Below, piece by piece: positions 29,560-37,691 of a DNA stretch of 64,000 bases. This DNA comes from Lichenibacterium dinghuense (GTDB lineage: Bacteria; Pseudomonadota; Alphaproteobacteria; Rhizobiales; Beijerinckiaceae): positions 930,001 to 994,000 of the forward strand of contig NZ_JAJLMN010000001.1 of the NCBI RefSeq assembly GCF_021730615.1, written 5' to 3'. The position numbers and the translations under genes were made by a program. Each line of letters opens with the position of its first letter. Within the stretch, counting starts at the first letter, position 1. Below the pieces are notes generated by a model. It saw nothing but the letters and a program-made list of their open reading frames with translations. It searched no databases and was not told the origin of the DNA.

Positions 29560-30216
29560 TCAGCGCTCGATCGTGCCGGTGCGGCGGATCTTGCGCTGCA
29601 GCATCAGGAAGCCGTAGAGGAGCGCCTCGGCCGTGGGCGGGCAGCCCGGCACGTAGATGTCGACCGGGATGATGCGGTCGCAGCCGCGCACCACCGAATA
29701 GGAATAGTGGTAGTAGCCGCCGCCGTTGGCGCAGGACCCCATGGAGATGACGTAGCGCGGCTCCGGCATCTGGTCGTAGACCTTGCGCAGCGCGGGGGCC
29801 ATCTTGTTGGTCAGCGTGCCGGCGACGATCATCACGTCGGACTGGCGCGGGCTGGCGCGCGGGGCGAATCCGAACCGCTCGGAATCGTAGCGCGGCATGG
29901 AGAACTGCATCATCTCGACCGCGCAGCAGGCGAGGCCGAAGGTCATCCACATCAGCGAGCCCGTGCGGGCCCAGTTGATGACGTCGTCGGTCGAGGTGAG
30001 GATGAAGCCCTTGTCGGCGAGCTGGTCGCTCATGCCGGCGATGAAGCCGTCGTCGCTCTGGATGGCGCGGCCCGTGCGCGGATCGATGAGGGGCGTCCCG
30101 CCCTCGGGCGGGCGGGCGGTGACCAGCGTGCCGCCGGTGGCGGGCGCGCCGGCGTCCAGGTTCTGCTTGGCCAGATCCCGATCGGAACCCGGCTTGGTGT
30201 CGAGGATCAGTCCCAT
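29560..30216 (-). CDS. nuoB: NADH-quinone oxidoreductase subunit B
   Basis: Carries the terminal cluster N2. Ligands are Cys97, Cys98, Cys162 and Cys192 ([32 protein letters not shown]). The protein has 218 residues, with an N-terminal extension of about 60 residues before the conserved domain. ATG 30216 overlaps the nuoA stop by 10 bp; no downstream Met has a better leader. Confidence 0.97.
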   Translation of the reverse strand: MGLILDTKPGSDRDLAKQNLDAGAPATGGTLVTARPPEGGTPLIDPRTGRAIQSDDGFIAGMSDQLADKGFILTSTDDVINWARTGSLMWMTFGLACCAVEMMQFSMPRYDSERFGFAPRASPRQSDVMIVAGTLTNKMAPALRKVYDQMPEPRYVISMGSCANGGGYYHYSYSVVRGCDRIIPVDIYVPGCPPTAEALLYGFLMLQRKIRRTGTIER

Positions 30217-30572
30217 TCGAGGGCGCCCTTGTTCCATTCGTAGATGAAGCCGATCGTCAGCACGCCGAGGAAGACCATCATCGACCAGAAGCCGAACACG
30301 CCGACCTCGTGGAACGCCACCGCCCAGGGGAACAGGAAGGCCACTTCGAGGTCGAAGATGATGAACAGCAGCGCGACCAGGTAGAAGCGCACGTCGAACT
30401 TCATGCGGGCGTCGTCGAAGGCGTTGAAGCCGCACTCGTAGGCCGAGAGCTTCTCGGGGTCGGGCGCCTGGAACGCGACGATGAAGGGGACGACGAGCAG
30501 CGCGCCCGCGATCACCGCCGACACCGCGATGAAGATCACCAGCGGCAGGTATTGGTCGAGAAGCCCCGGCAT
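30207..30572 (-). CDS. nuoA: NADH-quinone oxidoreductase subunit A
   Basis: Small membrane subunit (ND3 homologue), 121 residues and three transmembrane helices. The conserved [30 protein letters not shown] segment (in pieces) has the Cys of the switch loop. It is the first gene of the operon, so the promoter should lie in 30573-30786; no clear -35/-10 pair was seen there. Confidence 0.97.
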   Translation of the reverse strand: MPGLLDQYLPLVIFIAVSAVIAGALLVVPFIVAFQAPDPEKLSAYECGFNAFDDARMKFDVRFYLVALLFIIFDLEVAFLFPWAVAFHEVGVFGFWSMMVFLGVLTIGFIYEWNKGALEWD

Positions 30573-30681
30573 CGCGCCTCCACGGGGCCGCGGACCGGAC
30601 CCTCACAGCACATCGCATCCGGCACCTTTTCGGCCCCGGCCAGCTTGGAGATGAACTAATGTACCGCACTGCACCGCGCAA

Positions 30682-30710
30682 GGCGAAAGCCCGGCGCGGG
30701 CGGCTTCGCC
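30682..30710 (-). terminator. Hairpin terminator candidate upstream of nuoA
   Basis: GGCGAA (30682-30687) and TTCGCC (30705-30710) close an outer stem around an imperfect GC stem. It lies about 77 bp beyond the stop of the HPP/CBS gene and upstream of nuoA, so it may separate that gene from the nuo operon. Confidence 0.4.
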
Positions 30711-30786
30711 ACAGGGGCGGCACGCCGCGCGGCGCAGCATCGCCGGCTGCCTTGACGCCTCCCGAGCGCGGCCGCGCCCCGCCCTC

Positions 30787-31956
30787 TCACGCCGCGCCCG
30801 GCGGCGCCGCGGGCCTCGGCCCGGACGCCTCCGCCAGCAGGGCGACGAGCAGGTCGGACTGCGCGACGAGGCCCATCAGCCGGCCCTCGGGGCCCACCAC
30901 CGGCAGGTGGTGCAGGCCCGTGCGCGCCATCAGCCGCACGGCGTCGGCGAGAGGCGCCTCGGGGGAGAGCGACGCCACCGGCGCCGTCATGATGTCCTCG
31001 ACGCTGCCGTGCGGCGCGCGGCCCCGCCCGAGCGTCAGGCTCAGGCGCCGGGCGAGGCCGAGCCGCGGGCCGGCGCGGTCCCAGGCCGGCTTGTCGAGCA
31101 TGTCGGCCTGCGTGACGAGGCCGAGCACGCGGGCCCGCTCGTCCGTCACGGGCAGCGCCTCGGCGCCCCGCATCCGCATGAGGCCCAGCGCGTCGCCGAT
31201 GGGGGCGCCGGGCGACACCGCAACCGCGTCGCGCCGCATGACGCTCGCGCAGGTGGCGAGCCCGGCGCGGCGCCGGTAGGAGCGGATCTCGGCCTGGCGC
31301 AGGATGGCTTCGAGGTCGCGGCGGTCGATGTCGAGCAATTGGTCGTGCTCGACCAGCACGGCGTCGATGTCGGCGGCCTCGAAGCCGGAGCCGGACCGCG
31401 ACGGCGCCGCGTCGCGCTCCGCCGCGGCCGCGATCGGACGGTGCGGATAGGAGCGGCCGGCGAGATTGTTGAAGGCGAGCGCCACGGCGAGCAGCAGCAC
31501 GCTGTTGGCCGCCACCGGCCACAGCACGAAGCCGAAGCCGAGATCGCGGATGGCCGGGCCGCCCAGCACGGCGGTGAGCGCGACGGCGCCGCTCGGGGGG
31601 TGGACGCAGCGCAGGGTCATCATCAGCCCGACCGCCAGGGCGACCGCCGCGGCGGCCGCCACGAAGGGCTGCGGGACCAGCGCCGCCAGCGCGACGCCGA
31701 CGAGGGCCGCCACGGCGTTGCCGCCGAGGATCGACCAGGGCTGCGCCAGCGGGCTCGACGGCACGGCGAAGAGCAGCACCGCGGAGGCGCCCATCGGGGC
31801 GATCAGGGCCGGCAGGGCCGCGCGGTCGCCCACGGCGAGGTGGCACACCGTCCCGGTGACGAGGATCCCGACCAGCGCGCCGGCGGCCGAGCGGAGGCGC
31901 TCGCGCAGGCTCACCGGGGTCGTGTGGGGCCTCCAGGCGGAGAAATCGGGGCGCAT
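30787..31956 (-). CDS. HPP family membrane protein with tandem CBS domains
   Basis: A 389-residue protein. The N-terminal half is an HPP domain with four transmembrane helices, showing PALIAPMGASAVLLFAVPSSPLAQPWSILGGN (in pieces) and the defining CVHPPSGAVALTAVLGG. The C-terminal half has two CBS motifs (VMRRDAVAVSPGAPIGDALGLM and IMTAPVASLSPEAPLADAVRLM), which in the family bind adenosyl ligands. HPP proteins of some plants and cyanobacteria transport nitrite; the bacterial CBS fusions are uncharacterised. ATG 31956 gives MRPDFSAWRP. It diverges from the channel-like gene. Confidence 0.92.
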   Translation of the reverse strand: MRPDFSAWRPHTTPVSLRERLRSAAGALVGILVTGTVCHLAVGDRAALPALIAPMGASAVLLFAVPSSPLAQPWSILGGNAVAALVGVALAALVPQPFVAAAAAVALAVGLMMTLRCVHPPSGAVALTAVLGGPAIRDLGFGFVLWPVAANSVLLLAVALAFNNLAGRSYPHRPIAAAAERDAAPSRSGSGFEAADIDAVLVEHDQLLDIDRRDLEAILRQAEIRSYRRRAGLATCASVMRRDAVAVSPGAPIGDALGLMRMRGAEALPVTDERARVLGLVTQADMLDKPAWDRAGPRLGLARRLSLTLGRGRAPHGSVEDIMTAPVASLSPEAPLADAVRLMARTGLHHLPVVGPEGRLMGLVAQSDLLVALLAEASGPRPAAPPGAA

Positions 31957-32067
31957 GCACTCGCGTTCGTCGAGCCGGACCGGCCGGGACACCCCTTTGC
32001 ATGCCGCGCGGCTCCGCGCCATCATCCCGCGGGTCGAGGCGCCCCGGCGTCGGAGCGCGGAGCGACC

Positions 32068-33105
32068 ATGATGGTCCAGGCGGTCGAGGGATTGGTCGGG
32101 CTCGCCGTGACGGCCCTCGCCCTCGCCGACATTTTCTGCACCATCCTGATCCCCGGCCCCGTCAAGGGGCCGTTCCGCATCGCCATCCGGCTGCGTGACC
32201 TCGGGCTCCCGCTGTGGCGCGGCCTGTCGCGGCTGCGCGCCGGCGGGCGGCGCCAGCGGCTGTCGAACGTCTTCGCGCCCCTGGTGTTCTTCCTCGCCTT
32301 CGGCACCTGGAGCGTGCTGCTGCTGCTCGGCTTCGCGCTGATGTTCCACGCCGCCGCGGCCTCGTTCAGGCCGGCGCTCGACGGCTTCGACCAGGCCCTC
32401 TACGTCGCGGGCTCGTCGCTGCTGACGCTCGGCGTCAGCGAGGTCGACGCCAAGGGCGGGGCGCGCTGGCTGATCCTGTGGGCGGCCCTGTCGGGCTTCG
32501 GCATGATCACGGCGACCTTCACCTACATCCTGCAGATCCAGAACAGCCTGCACCAGCGCGAATCGGGCGTGCTGACCCTGGCGGGGCTCGCCGGCAAGCC
32601 GCCGTCCGGCATCGGCCTGCTCGAATCCTTCGCCGCCCTGGGGCTGCGGGACGATCTCCCCGACTTCTTCAAGGACTGGCGGGACCTGTCGGCCGCCGTG
32701 CTGCACAGCCACATGTCCTTCCCGGTGCTGGTGTATTTCCACTCCGTCGACGCGGAAAGCGACTGGCTGTCGGCCCTGCACGCCGTGCTCGACGCCGCCA
32801 CCATCGTCATGGAACTGACCGAGGAGATGTCGACCGGCAAGGCGGCCCTGCTCCACCGCGCGGGGTCGCGCACCGTGTCGCACCTGTGCGCGCTGTTCGA
32901 CCTCGGGCTCGATGCGGCCGACGCTCCCGCGGACGAGGACGTGGCCGCGGTGATCGAGCGGCTGCTCGCCGCGGGCTACCGGGCGAAGCGGCTCACCGGG
33001 CCGGAGACGGCGCGCTTCCTCAAGCTGCGCGGCGACTATTCCGGCCGGCTCGACGCCCTCGCGGCGCATCTCGGCGCCGAGCGCACCCGCCTGATCCCCG
33101 GCTGA
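32068..33105 (+). CDS. Two-helix ion-channel-like membrane protein with a degenerate filter
   Basis: A 345-residue protein. The N-terminal half has several hydrophobic helices and the plan helix, re-entrant loop, helix of two-TM potassium channels: GTWSVLLLLGFALMFHAAA, FDQALYVAGSSLLTLGVSEV, LILWAALSGFGMITATFTYIL. The pore-loop TLGVS stands where a K+ channel has TVGYG, so K+ selectivity is doubtful. The C-terminal 180 residues are soluble and helical without a recognised RCK domain. ATG 32068 follows GGAGCG; a second Met comes next. It may be a mechanosensor, anion channel or signalling protein; function is open. Confidence 0.75.
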   Translation: MMVQAVEGLVGLAVTALALADIFCTILIPGPVKGPFRIAIRLRDLGLPLWRGLSRLRAGGRRQRLSNVFAPLVFFLAFGTWSVLLLLGFALMFHAAAASFRPALDGFDQALYVAGSSLLTLGVSEVDAKGGARWLILWAALSGFGMITATFTYILQIQNSLHQRESGVLTLAGLAGKPPSGIGLLESFAALGLRDDLPDFFKDWRDLSAAVLHSHMSFPVLVYFHSVDAESDWLSALHAVLDAATIVMELTEEMSTGKAALLHRAGSRTVSHLCALFDLGLDAADAPADEDVAAVIERLLAAGYRAKRLTGPETARFLKLRGDYSGRLDALAAHLGAERTRLIPG

Positions 33106-33114
33106 ACCCCGCCC

Positions 33115-33942
33115 TCAATCGAACGCCGCCTCGGACCGCCGCACCGCCGCGATCAGCGCGTACGAGACGGCGTCGAGCGCGTCGTCCTTGAGCAGGTGCT
33201 CGTGGACGGCCTCGACCGCCACGACGTGCAGGTTGGGGCAGAGCTCGGCCCAGCGCGCGGCGTTGGCGGTGCCGTAGTCGCCGGTCGTGACCCGGAGGCC
33301 CAGCGCGGGGCAGCCGCGCGGGCTCCACCCCTTCAGGGCCTTGTTGCGCAGATGCCAGAGCATGGCGCGCCGCATCGCCTCCGCGCGGTCGCCTGGCTCC
33401 GCGTCGGGCGTCGCCGCCTTTGCGACGAGGCGCCGCACGGTGTTCATCGATCCCACCGCGTCGACCGCGACGGTCTTCAGCAGGCGCCGCGGCGCGGCCA
33501 GCACGGAGGCGGACGGGCCCGGACGCGGCGCCACGGTCGGCGGCTCGAAGGGTCCGTCGAGCACCGCGAGGAAGGACACGCGGCGGCCGGCCTCGGCGAG
33601 CTGGGCCGCGACTTCGAGCGCCATGCTGGCGCCGAAGCTGTAGCCCACCAGGGCCACGGGTCCCGTCGGCCGCCGCCGCTCGATCTCGTGGGCGATCATG
33701 CGCCCGGTCGCCGCCATGTCGGTGAGCAGGGCGCCGCGCGCGCCGGCGTCCGGCAGGGCGAGCATGTCGAAGCGCAGCACGCCGCGCAGCCGCGCGCGGA
33801 GGTCGCGCAGCTGCGGCTCGTCGCCGAACACGCTCGGGATCAGGAAGGCGTCCCGCCCTCCGCCCGCGTCCGGCGCCGGGCAGGGGTGCGGCGCGGCGGC
33901 GGGGAGCGGCGATTCGGCGGCGGCGGCGGCAAACATGGGCAC
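33115..33942 (-). CDS. Thioesterase-domain alpha/beta hydrolase
   Basis: A 275-residue protein of the type II thioesterase / NRPS-PKS thioesterase-like class. The fold is shown by DAFLIPSVFGDEPQLRDL, the nucleophile elbow VALVGYSFGASMALEVA (Ser in GYSFG) and FLAVLDGPFEPP. The catalytic His is probably in AVEAVHEHLLKDDAL near residue 250. It is the last gene of the minus-strand polysaccharide run and lies 92 bp downstream of an acyl carrier protein, suggesting that it releases or proof-reads an acyl-ACP. A conventional FAS or PKS is not present. Confidence 0.85.
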   Translation of the reverse strand: MPMFAAAAAESPLPAAAPHPCPAPDAGGGRDAFLIPSVFGDEPQLRDLRARLRGVLRFDMLALPDAGARGALLTDMAATGRMIAHEIERRRPTGPVALVGYSFGASMALEVAAQLAEAGRRVSFLAVLDGPFEPPTVAPRPGPSASVLAAPRRLLKTVAVDAVGSMNTVRRLVAKAATPDAEPGDRAEAMRRAMLWHLRNKALKGWSPRGCPALGLRVTTGDYGTANAARWAELCPNLHVVAVEAVHEHLLKDDALDAVSYALIAAVRRSEAAFD

Positions 33943-34033
33943 CTCGCTGGTGATCGGCGAAGCGTCCCACGCGGCACGGGTTCGATCAAAGATGGCATCG
34001 AGACAGGGTGAACGGCCTTCACGCCTGGCCGCT

Positions 34034-34273
34034 TCAGCGGGCCGCGATCGTCCGGATCGCCTCGCCGATCGCCGCGATGGAGCTGAACCGCGCCCGCGTG
34101 ATCATCTCCTCGGGGAACTCGATCCCGAACTCGTCCTCGATCGACAGCATCACCTCGACGGTGCCGAACGAGGTCAGCCCGGCCGCGTGGAGGTCGCTGT
34201 CGTCGCCGAGCCCCTTCACCGGCACGGGCAGCCGGCCGACGCGGCCGAGGATGGTGCGGATGCGCTCGTTCAT
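34034..34273 (-). CDS. Acyl carrier protein
   Basis: A 79-residue carrier. The phosphopantetheine site is Ser35 in AAGLTSFGTVEVML, followed by the acidic helix II/III segment EDEFGIEFPEEMITRARFSSI. The sequence differs from the housekeeping AcpP (DSLDTVEL), so it is a specialised carrier. The ATG has an excellent GGAGAGGAGG leader. It sits between a polymerase-like membrane protein and a thioesterase in the polysaccharide cluster, and could carry an acyl or hydroxyacyl substituent for the polymer or a lipid. Confidence 0.93.
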   Translation of the reverse strand: MNERIRTILGRVGRLPVPVKGLGDDSDLHAAGLTSFGTVEVMLSIEDEFGIEFPEEMITRARFSSIAAIGEAIRTIAAR

Positions 34274-34287
34274 GGCCTCCTCTCCCT

Positions 34288-35538
34288 TCATGTGGCCGGG
34301 ACCGCGGCGGCGGGGATGCGCGCGTGCGCCGGGCGCCGCCGCTCCGCCGTGGCCGCGGCCGGCGCGCCGTCGCTCGACCCCAGCATGAACCACAGCAGCG
34401 CGCCGGTCTTGATCGAGTAGACCGAGTCGCTGATCACCAGGAGCAGGCACACGTAGGTCGCCACGCCGCACCGGAAGCGCCACGCGGCCGGGTTCCGCTC
34501 GGGCAGGAACACGAACAGCGCCCAGAAGCCGGCGACGCCGACGAGCCCGATCTGGTTCAGCGAATAGGCGTAGCCGGAGTCGGACAGGAACGGCTTGTCG
34601 GGCGACAGGCCCCACACGGCGCCGTCGCTGAGCGAGGTCAGCAGCCGCGCTGTCCACAGCATGCGGCCGCCGATGTCGTTGGACCAGTCCACGGCCGTGC
34701 TGGTGAAGCCGTAGACGGCGAAGCCCGCCAGCATGGCGAAGGGCAGCGCGAACCACACGAAGCGCGGCAGCCGCGAGCCGATGAAGCAGGTGCCGGTGCC
34801 GGCCGCGCAGACGTAGAGGCCGAATCGCGCGTCGGCGAGAACGATGGCGGCGGCGCCCAGCGCCATGACGAGCCGGCGGTGCGCCATGCCGGGGCGGCAC
34901 AGGCTCCACAGGTACAGGATGGCCCCGAAGTTGCCCATCGACACGGGCTCCAGGAACACCGACGAGGTGCGGTGCGGCCCGAGGAAGGGCAGGATGGTGC
35001 GGGCGTCGGGCCGGATGCCGCTGGTGAACAGCGCCGAGGCCTGCGTGCCGAACTCGCTCTGCGCGGCGTCGACCGGCACGGCGCTTCCGCGGGCCACGTA
35101 ATATTGCGCGATGTTGAAGAAGCGCGTGTAGGTGTCGAGCGCCGTGGCCTCGAACAGCCCGAAGGCGAGCACCACGAGCCCGCTCGCCAGCGCGGCCCGG
35201 TCCGCCAGGCGCGGGTCGCTCCAGCGGCGGCCGAGGGCGTAGAAGGTGATCGGGATCAGGAAGTCGCGCGCCGCCTTGAGGTCGAGCAGCGGCCGCAGCG
35301 CCATCAGGAGCGCCGCGTAGGACAGGAACACCGCCAGAACGAGGTAGGGCGCGGGGTCGCGGCGCAGCGCCAGGGCCAGCGCGGCGAGGATCAGCACGAC
35401 CTCGGCCCCCATCACGCCCGAGTCGGTGACGTGAACCGCCACCGTGTTGGCGAGGCACAGCGCCGCGTTGAACGTGAGGGCGCCGAGCAGGATCAGCAAC
35501 GTGCCGCCCCGCCCCGCGCCGCCCGCCGGCGCGGTCAA
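34288..35538 (-). CDS. Polysaccharide polymerase-like membrane protein (GumE/O-antigen ligase type)
   Basis: A polytopic protein of about 416 residues with 10-12 hydrophobic segments (GTLLILLGALTFNAALCLANT, AEVVLILAALALAL, FVWFALPFAMLAGFAVYGF and others). A long loop in the middle holds ARTILPFLGPHRTSSVFLEPVSMGNFG, the EP/GN pattern typical of Wzy/GumE-like polymerases. TTG 35538 overlaps the preceding stop as TTGA and has GAGG 7 bp upstream; the open frame continues further but lies inside the upstream gene. Its neighbours are a Wzc/GumC-like protein and an ACP. Polymerase is the best assignment, by context. Confidence 0.75.
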   Translation of the reverse strand: MTAPAGGAGRGGTLLILLGALTFNAALCLANTVAVHVTDSGVMGAEVVLILAALALALRRDPAPYLVLAVFLSYAALLMALRPLLDLKAARDFLIPITFYALGRRWSDPRLADRAALASGLVVLAFGLFEATALDTYTRFFNIAQYYVARGSAVPVDAAQSEFGTQASALFTSGIRPDARTILPFLGPHRTSSVFLEPVSMGNFGAILYLWSLCRPGMAHRRLVMALGAAAIVLADARFGLYVCAAGTGTCFIGSRLPRFVWFALPFAMLAGFAVYGFTSTAVDWSNDIGGRMLWTARLLTSLSDGAVWGLSPDKPFLSDSGYAYSLNQIGLVGVAGFWALFVFLPERNPAAWRFRCGVATYVCLLLVISDSVYSIKTGALLWFMLGSSDGAPAAATAERRRPAHARIPAAAVPAT

Positions 35539-37517
35539 GCCGCCGCCTCGACGAGCGACGCCAACCGCGGGCGCTGCGGCGCGGGCGCGGCGACCACCAG
35601 CAGGGCGACGATGCGGCGGCGCGACGGGTCCACCGTCTGCGCCGCGAGCAGCAGCGATTCGGCGTCGGAGGTGGCGAGGTCGGCGACGAGCACAACCGCG
35701 TCGGCCGAGCGGGCGGCGTCGAGGGCGGCGGTGCGGACGCGGTCGAGGTCGACCGCGGTGATGATAAACTCCCCGCCCGCCTCGGCCGCGGCGCCCGCGC
35801 CGGCCCCGGCGAGGCGCCGCACCGCCAGCCCGTTCGCGAGGTCGCCCCCCTCGCACAGCAGCACCTCCTCGCCGAGGTCGGCCAGGGCCTGGCCGAGCGG
35901 GTCGGCCGTGGCCTGCAGGCCGGACGCCCCGCGGGCCGCCACCACGGCCACGAGCGCCGGCAGGCGCCCGCGCAGCGACGACCGGAGCCGCGCGACCACC
36001 GGGGCGAGCGCCGAGGAGGCGCCTCCCGCCTCCGCGTCCCCGAAGCGGCCGGACCGCGGCAGCACGGTCGCGGGTAGGCCCAGCAGGCGCCCGGCGTCGC
36101 GCGGCGTCATCCGCTTCGAGCCCCGCCCCCGCCTCCGCCGCGGCGGCAGCCGGTCCAGCAGATAGCCGAGCCCGAGGCCCAGGCAGGCGCCGAACAGCGC
36201 GGCCGCGGCCAGCACGATCGGCAGCGGCGGCTTCGTCGGGCGGAACGGCGGCGTCGCCTCGGACAGGAGGCGGGAGTTGCTCGTCTGGATCTTGCCCTGC
36301 TGTTCGAGCTCGCGCGCGCGGGCCAGCGAGGCGTCGAACACGGCGCGGATCGCCTGCGCCTCGCTTTCGAGCTGGCGGAGCTTCGTCTCGGCCTCGCTGC
36401 TGTCGTTCTTGCTGCGCGTGAGCTCACCGGCCCTGGCCTGCAGGTTCGCGAGGTTGGTGTTGGCCTGGGCGGCGCTGTCCGACACGGACGAGCGGATGCG
36501 GGCGAGCTCGGCGCGGAGCTGCCTCTGCGCCTCCGCGAGCTCGGCGTTGAGTTCCACCATGCGCGGGTGCTGCGGCAGCAGCGTGCGCGCCTGGCTGGCG
36601 GCCTCCCGCGCGAGGGCGGCGTATTGCGCCCGCAGCGTGACGAGCGTCGGCGAGTTCAGCGCGTCCGGCACGACGTCGGCCAGCAGCGCCTCGGGCCCGA
36701 GCTTCGTCACGTGCTCCTTCCTGGCGGCCAGCCGCGACACCTCGGCCGCGGCGGCGTCGATCTGCGTGTACAGCTCCTTGAGCTGCTGCGTGACGACGAG
36801 GCCGTCCGAGCTGCTCTTCACGAGGCCGTTGGTGCCGCGGTAGCGCTCCACCGCGGCGTCGGCGGCGTCGAGCTGCTCGCGCAGCCCCGCGACCTGCGCG
36901 ATGATGGAGGAACCGGCGCGCTTGACGGCTTCGACGCGCTCCTCGGCGGTCACGCGCAGGTAGGCGGCCGCGAGCGCGTTGGCGATCTCGGCCGCGCGGG
37001 ACGCGCGCGGGTCCGAGGCCGTGATCTGGAACACGAGCGCGTTCTCGACGCGGTGGATCACGACGCTCGCCTTGAGCTGTTCGAGCACCGCGGTCTCCCG
37101 CTGCCCCGGTCCGGGCGCGGGCCCCGGCCCGAAGACGCGGGCCAGCAGCCCCGGATGGGGCTGGAAGACGGGGTCGGCCGCGAGGTTCAGCTCGTCGGCG
37201 ACCCGGCGCAGCACGGGGGTCGACAGCATCACGAGCGACTGGCTGTCGACGTTGGCGAAGTCGAGCGAGGCGGAGCTGTCCGTGCGGACGATGTCGCGGC
37301 CCACCACCTGCAGCGCCTGCGGGGCGACCAGCAGGTCGGCCGTGGCGCGGTAGACCGGCGTCTGCAGGAGCACGTAGGCCGCGGCCAGCGCCGTGCAGCA
37401 GGCGGCCGAGCCGGCGATGAGCCGCATCCGGCGGCGGGCGAGGCCGAGCAGGTGCAGCAAGCCGTCCGGCGCCGCCGAGCCCTGCCCGATGTCCCGGTCC
37501 ACCGCCCTGCTTTCCAC
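35535..37517 (-). CDS. GumC/Wzc-like chain-length protein with a degenerate kinase domain
   Basis: A 660-residue polysaccharide co-polymerase. TM1 lies at about residues 31-51, followed by the Wzz domain (TPVYRATADLLVAPQ), a long periplasmic coiled coil (about 170-420) and TM2 at about 428-452 preceded by the Pro-rich PPFRPTKPPLP motif. The cytoplasmic C-terminus (470-660) keeps a BY-kinase-like Rossmann pattern (EEVLLCEGGDLANG, DAVVLVADLATSD), but the Walker A site reads VVAARGASGLQAT without GKT/GKS, and no Tyr cluster ends the chain. It is probably kinase-dead. GTG 37517 has GGGAGG at 6 bp. Confidence 0.88.
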   Translation of the reverse strand: MESRAVDRDIGQGSAAPDGLLHLLGLARRRMRLIAGSAACCTALAAAYVLLQTPVYRATADLLVAPQALQVVGRDIVRTDSSASLDFANVDSQSLVMLSTPVLRRVADELNLAADPVFQPHPGLLARVFGPGPAPGPGQRETAVLEQLKASVVIHRVENALVFQITASDPRASRAAEIANALAAAYLRVTAEERVEAVKRAGSSIIAQVAGLREQLDAADAAVERYRGTNGLVKSSSDGLVVTQQLKELYTQIDAAAAEVSRLAARKEHVTKLGPEALLADVVPDALNSPTLVTLRAQYAALAREAASQARTLLPQHPRMVELNAELAEAQRQLRAELARIRSSVSDSAAQANTNLANLQARAGELTRSKNDSSEAETKLRQLESEAQAIRAVFDASLARARELEQQGKIQTSNSRLLSEATPPFRPTKPPLPIVLAAAALFGACLGLGLGYLLDRLPPRRRRGRGSKRMTPRDAGRLLGLPATVLPRSGRFGDAEAGGASSALAPVVARLRSSLRGRLPALVAVVAARGASGLQATADPLGQALADLGEEVLLCEGGDLANGLAVRRLAGAGAGAAAEAGGEFIITAVDLDRVRTAALDAARSADAVVLVADLATSDAESLLLAAQTVDPSRRRIVALLVVAAPAPQRPRLASLVEAAA

Positions 37518-37640
37518 GTCGGACCTCCCGGCGGCTGCGGCGGCCCATCGCCGGCGCAGGGCCTTCAGCCGACAGTGGAGGAACACGGTTAAAGCGCCGT
37601 GTAGCCATCATCGCCGGTGTCCGGCACGGTCCACCCCGCC

Positions 37641-37680
37641 GCGGCGCCGGCGGTGCCGCCGCGGCGCCGGCGGTGCCGCC
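37641..37680. repeat. Perfect 20-bp tandem duplication upstream of the Wzc-like gene
   Basis: The unit GCGGCGCCGGCGGTGCCGCC occurs twice in direct succession (37641-37660 and 37661-37680), in the 174-bp gap between the acyltransferase and the Wzc-like gene. It is extremely GC-rich and itself partly palindromic (GGCGCC). It may form structure in the leader or vary in copy number between strains. Confidence 0.7.
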
Positions 37681-37691
37681 ACGAGGCGACG

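Noticed and set aside
30573-30660. Promoter for the nuo operon
   Set aside because: A promoter must exist upstream of nuoA, but no convincing -35/-10 pair could be chosen; TACATT near 30650 lacks a partner.
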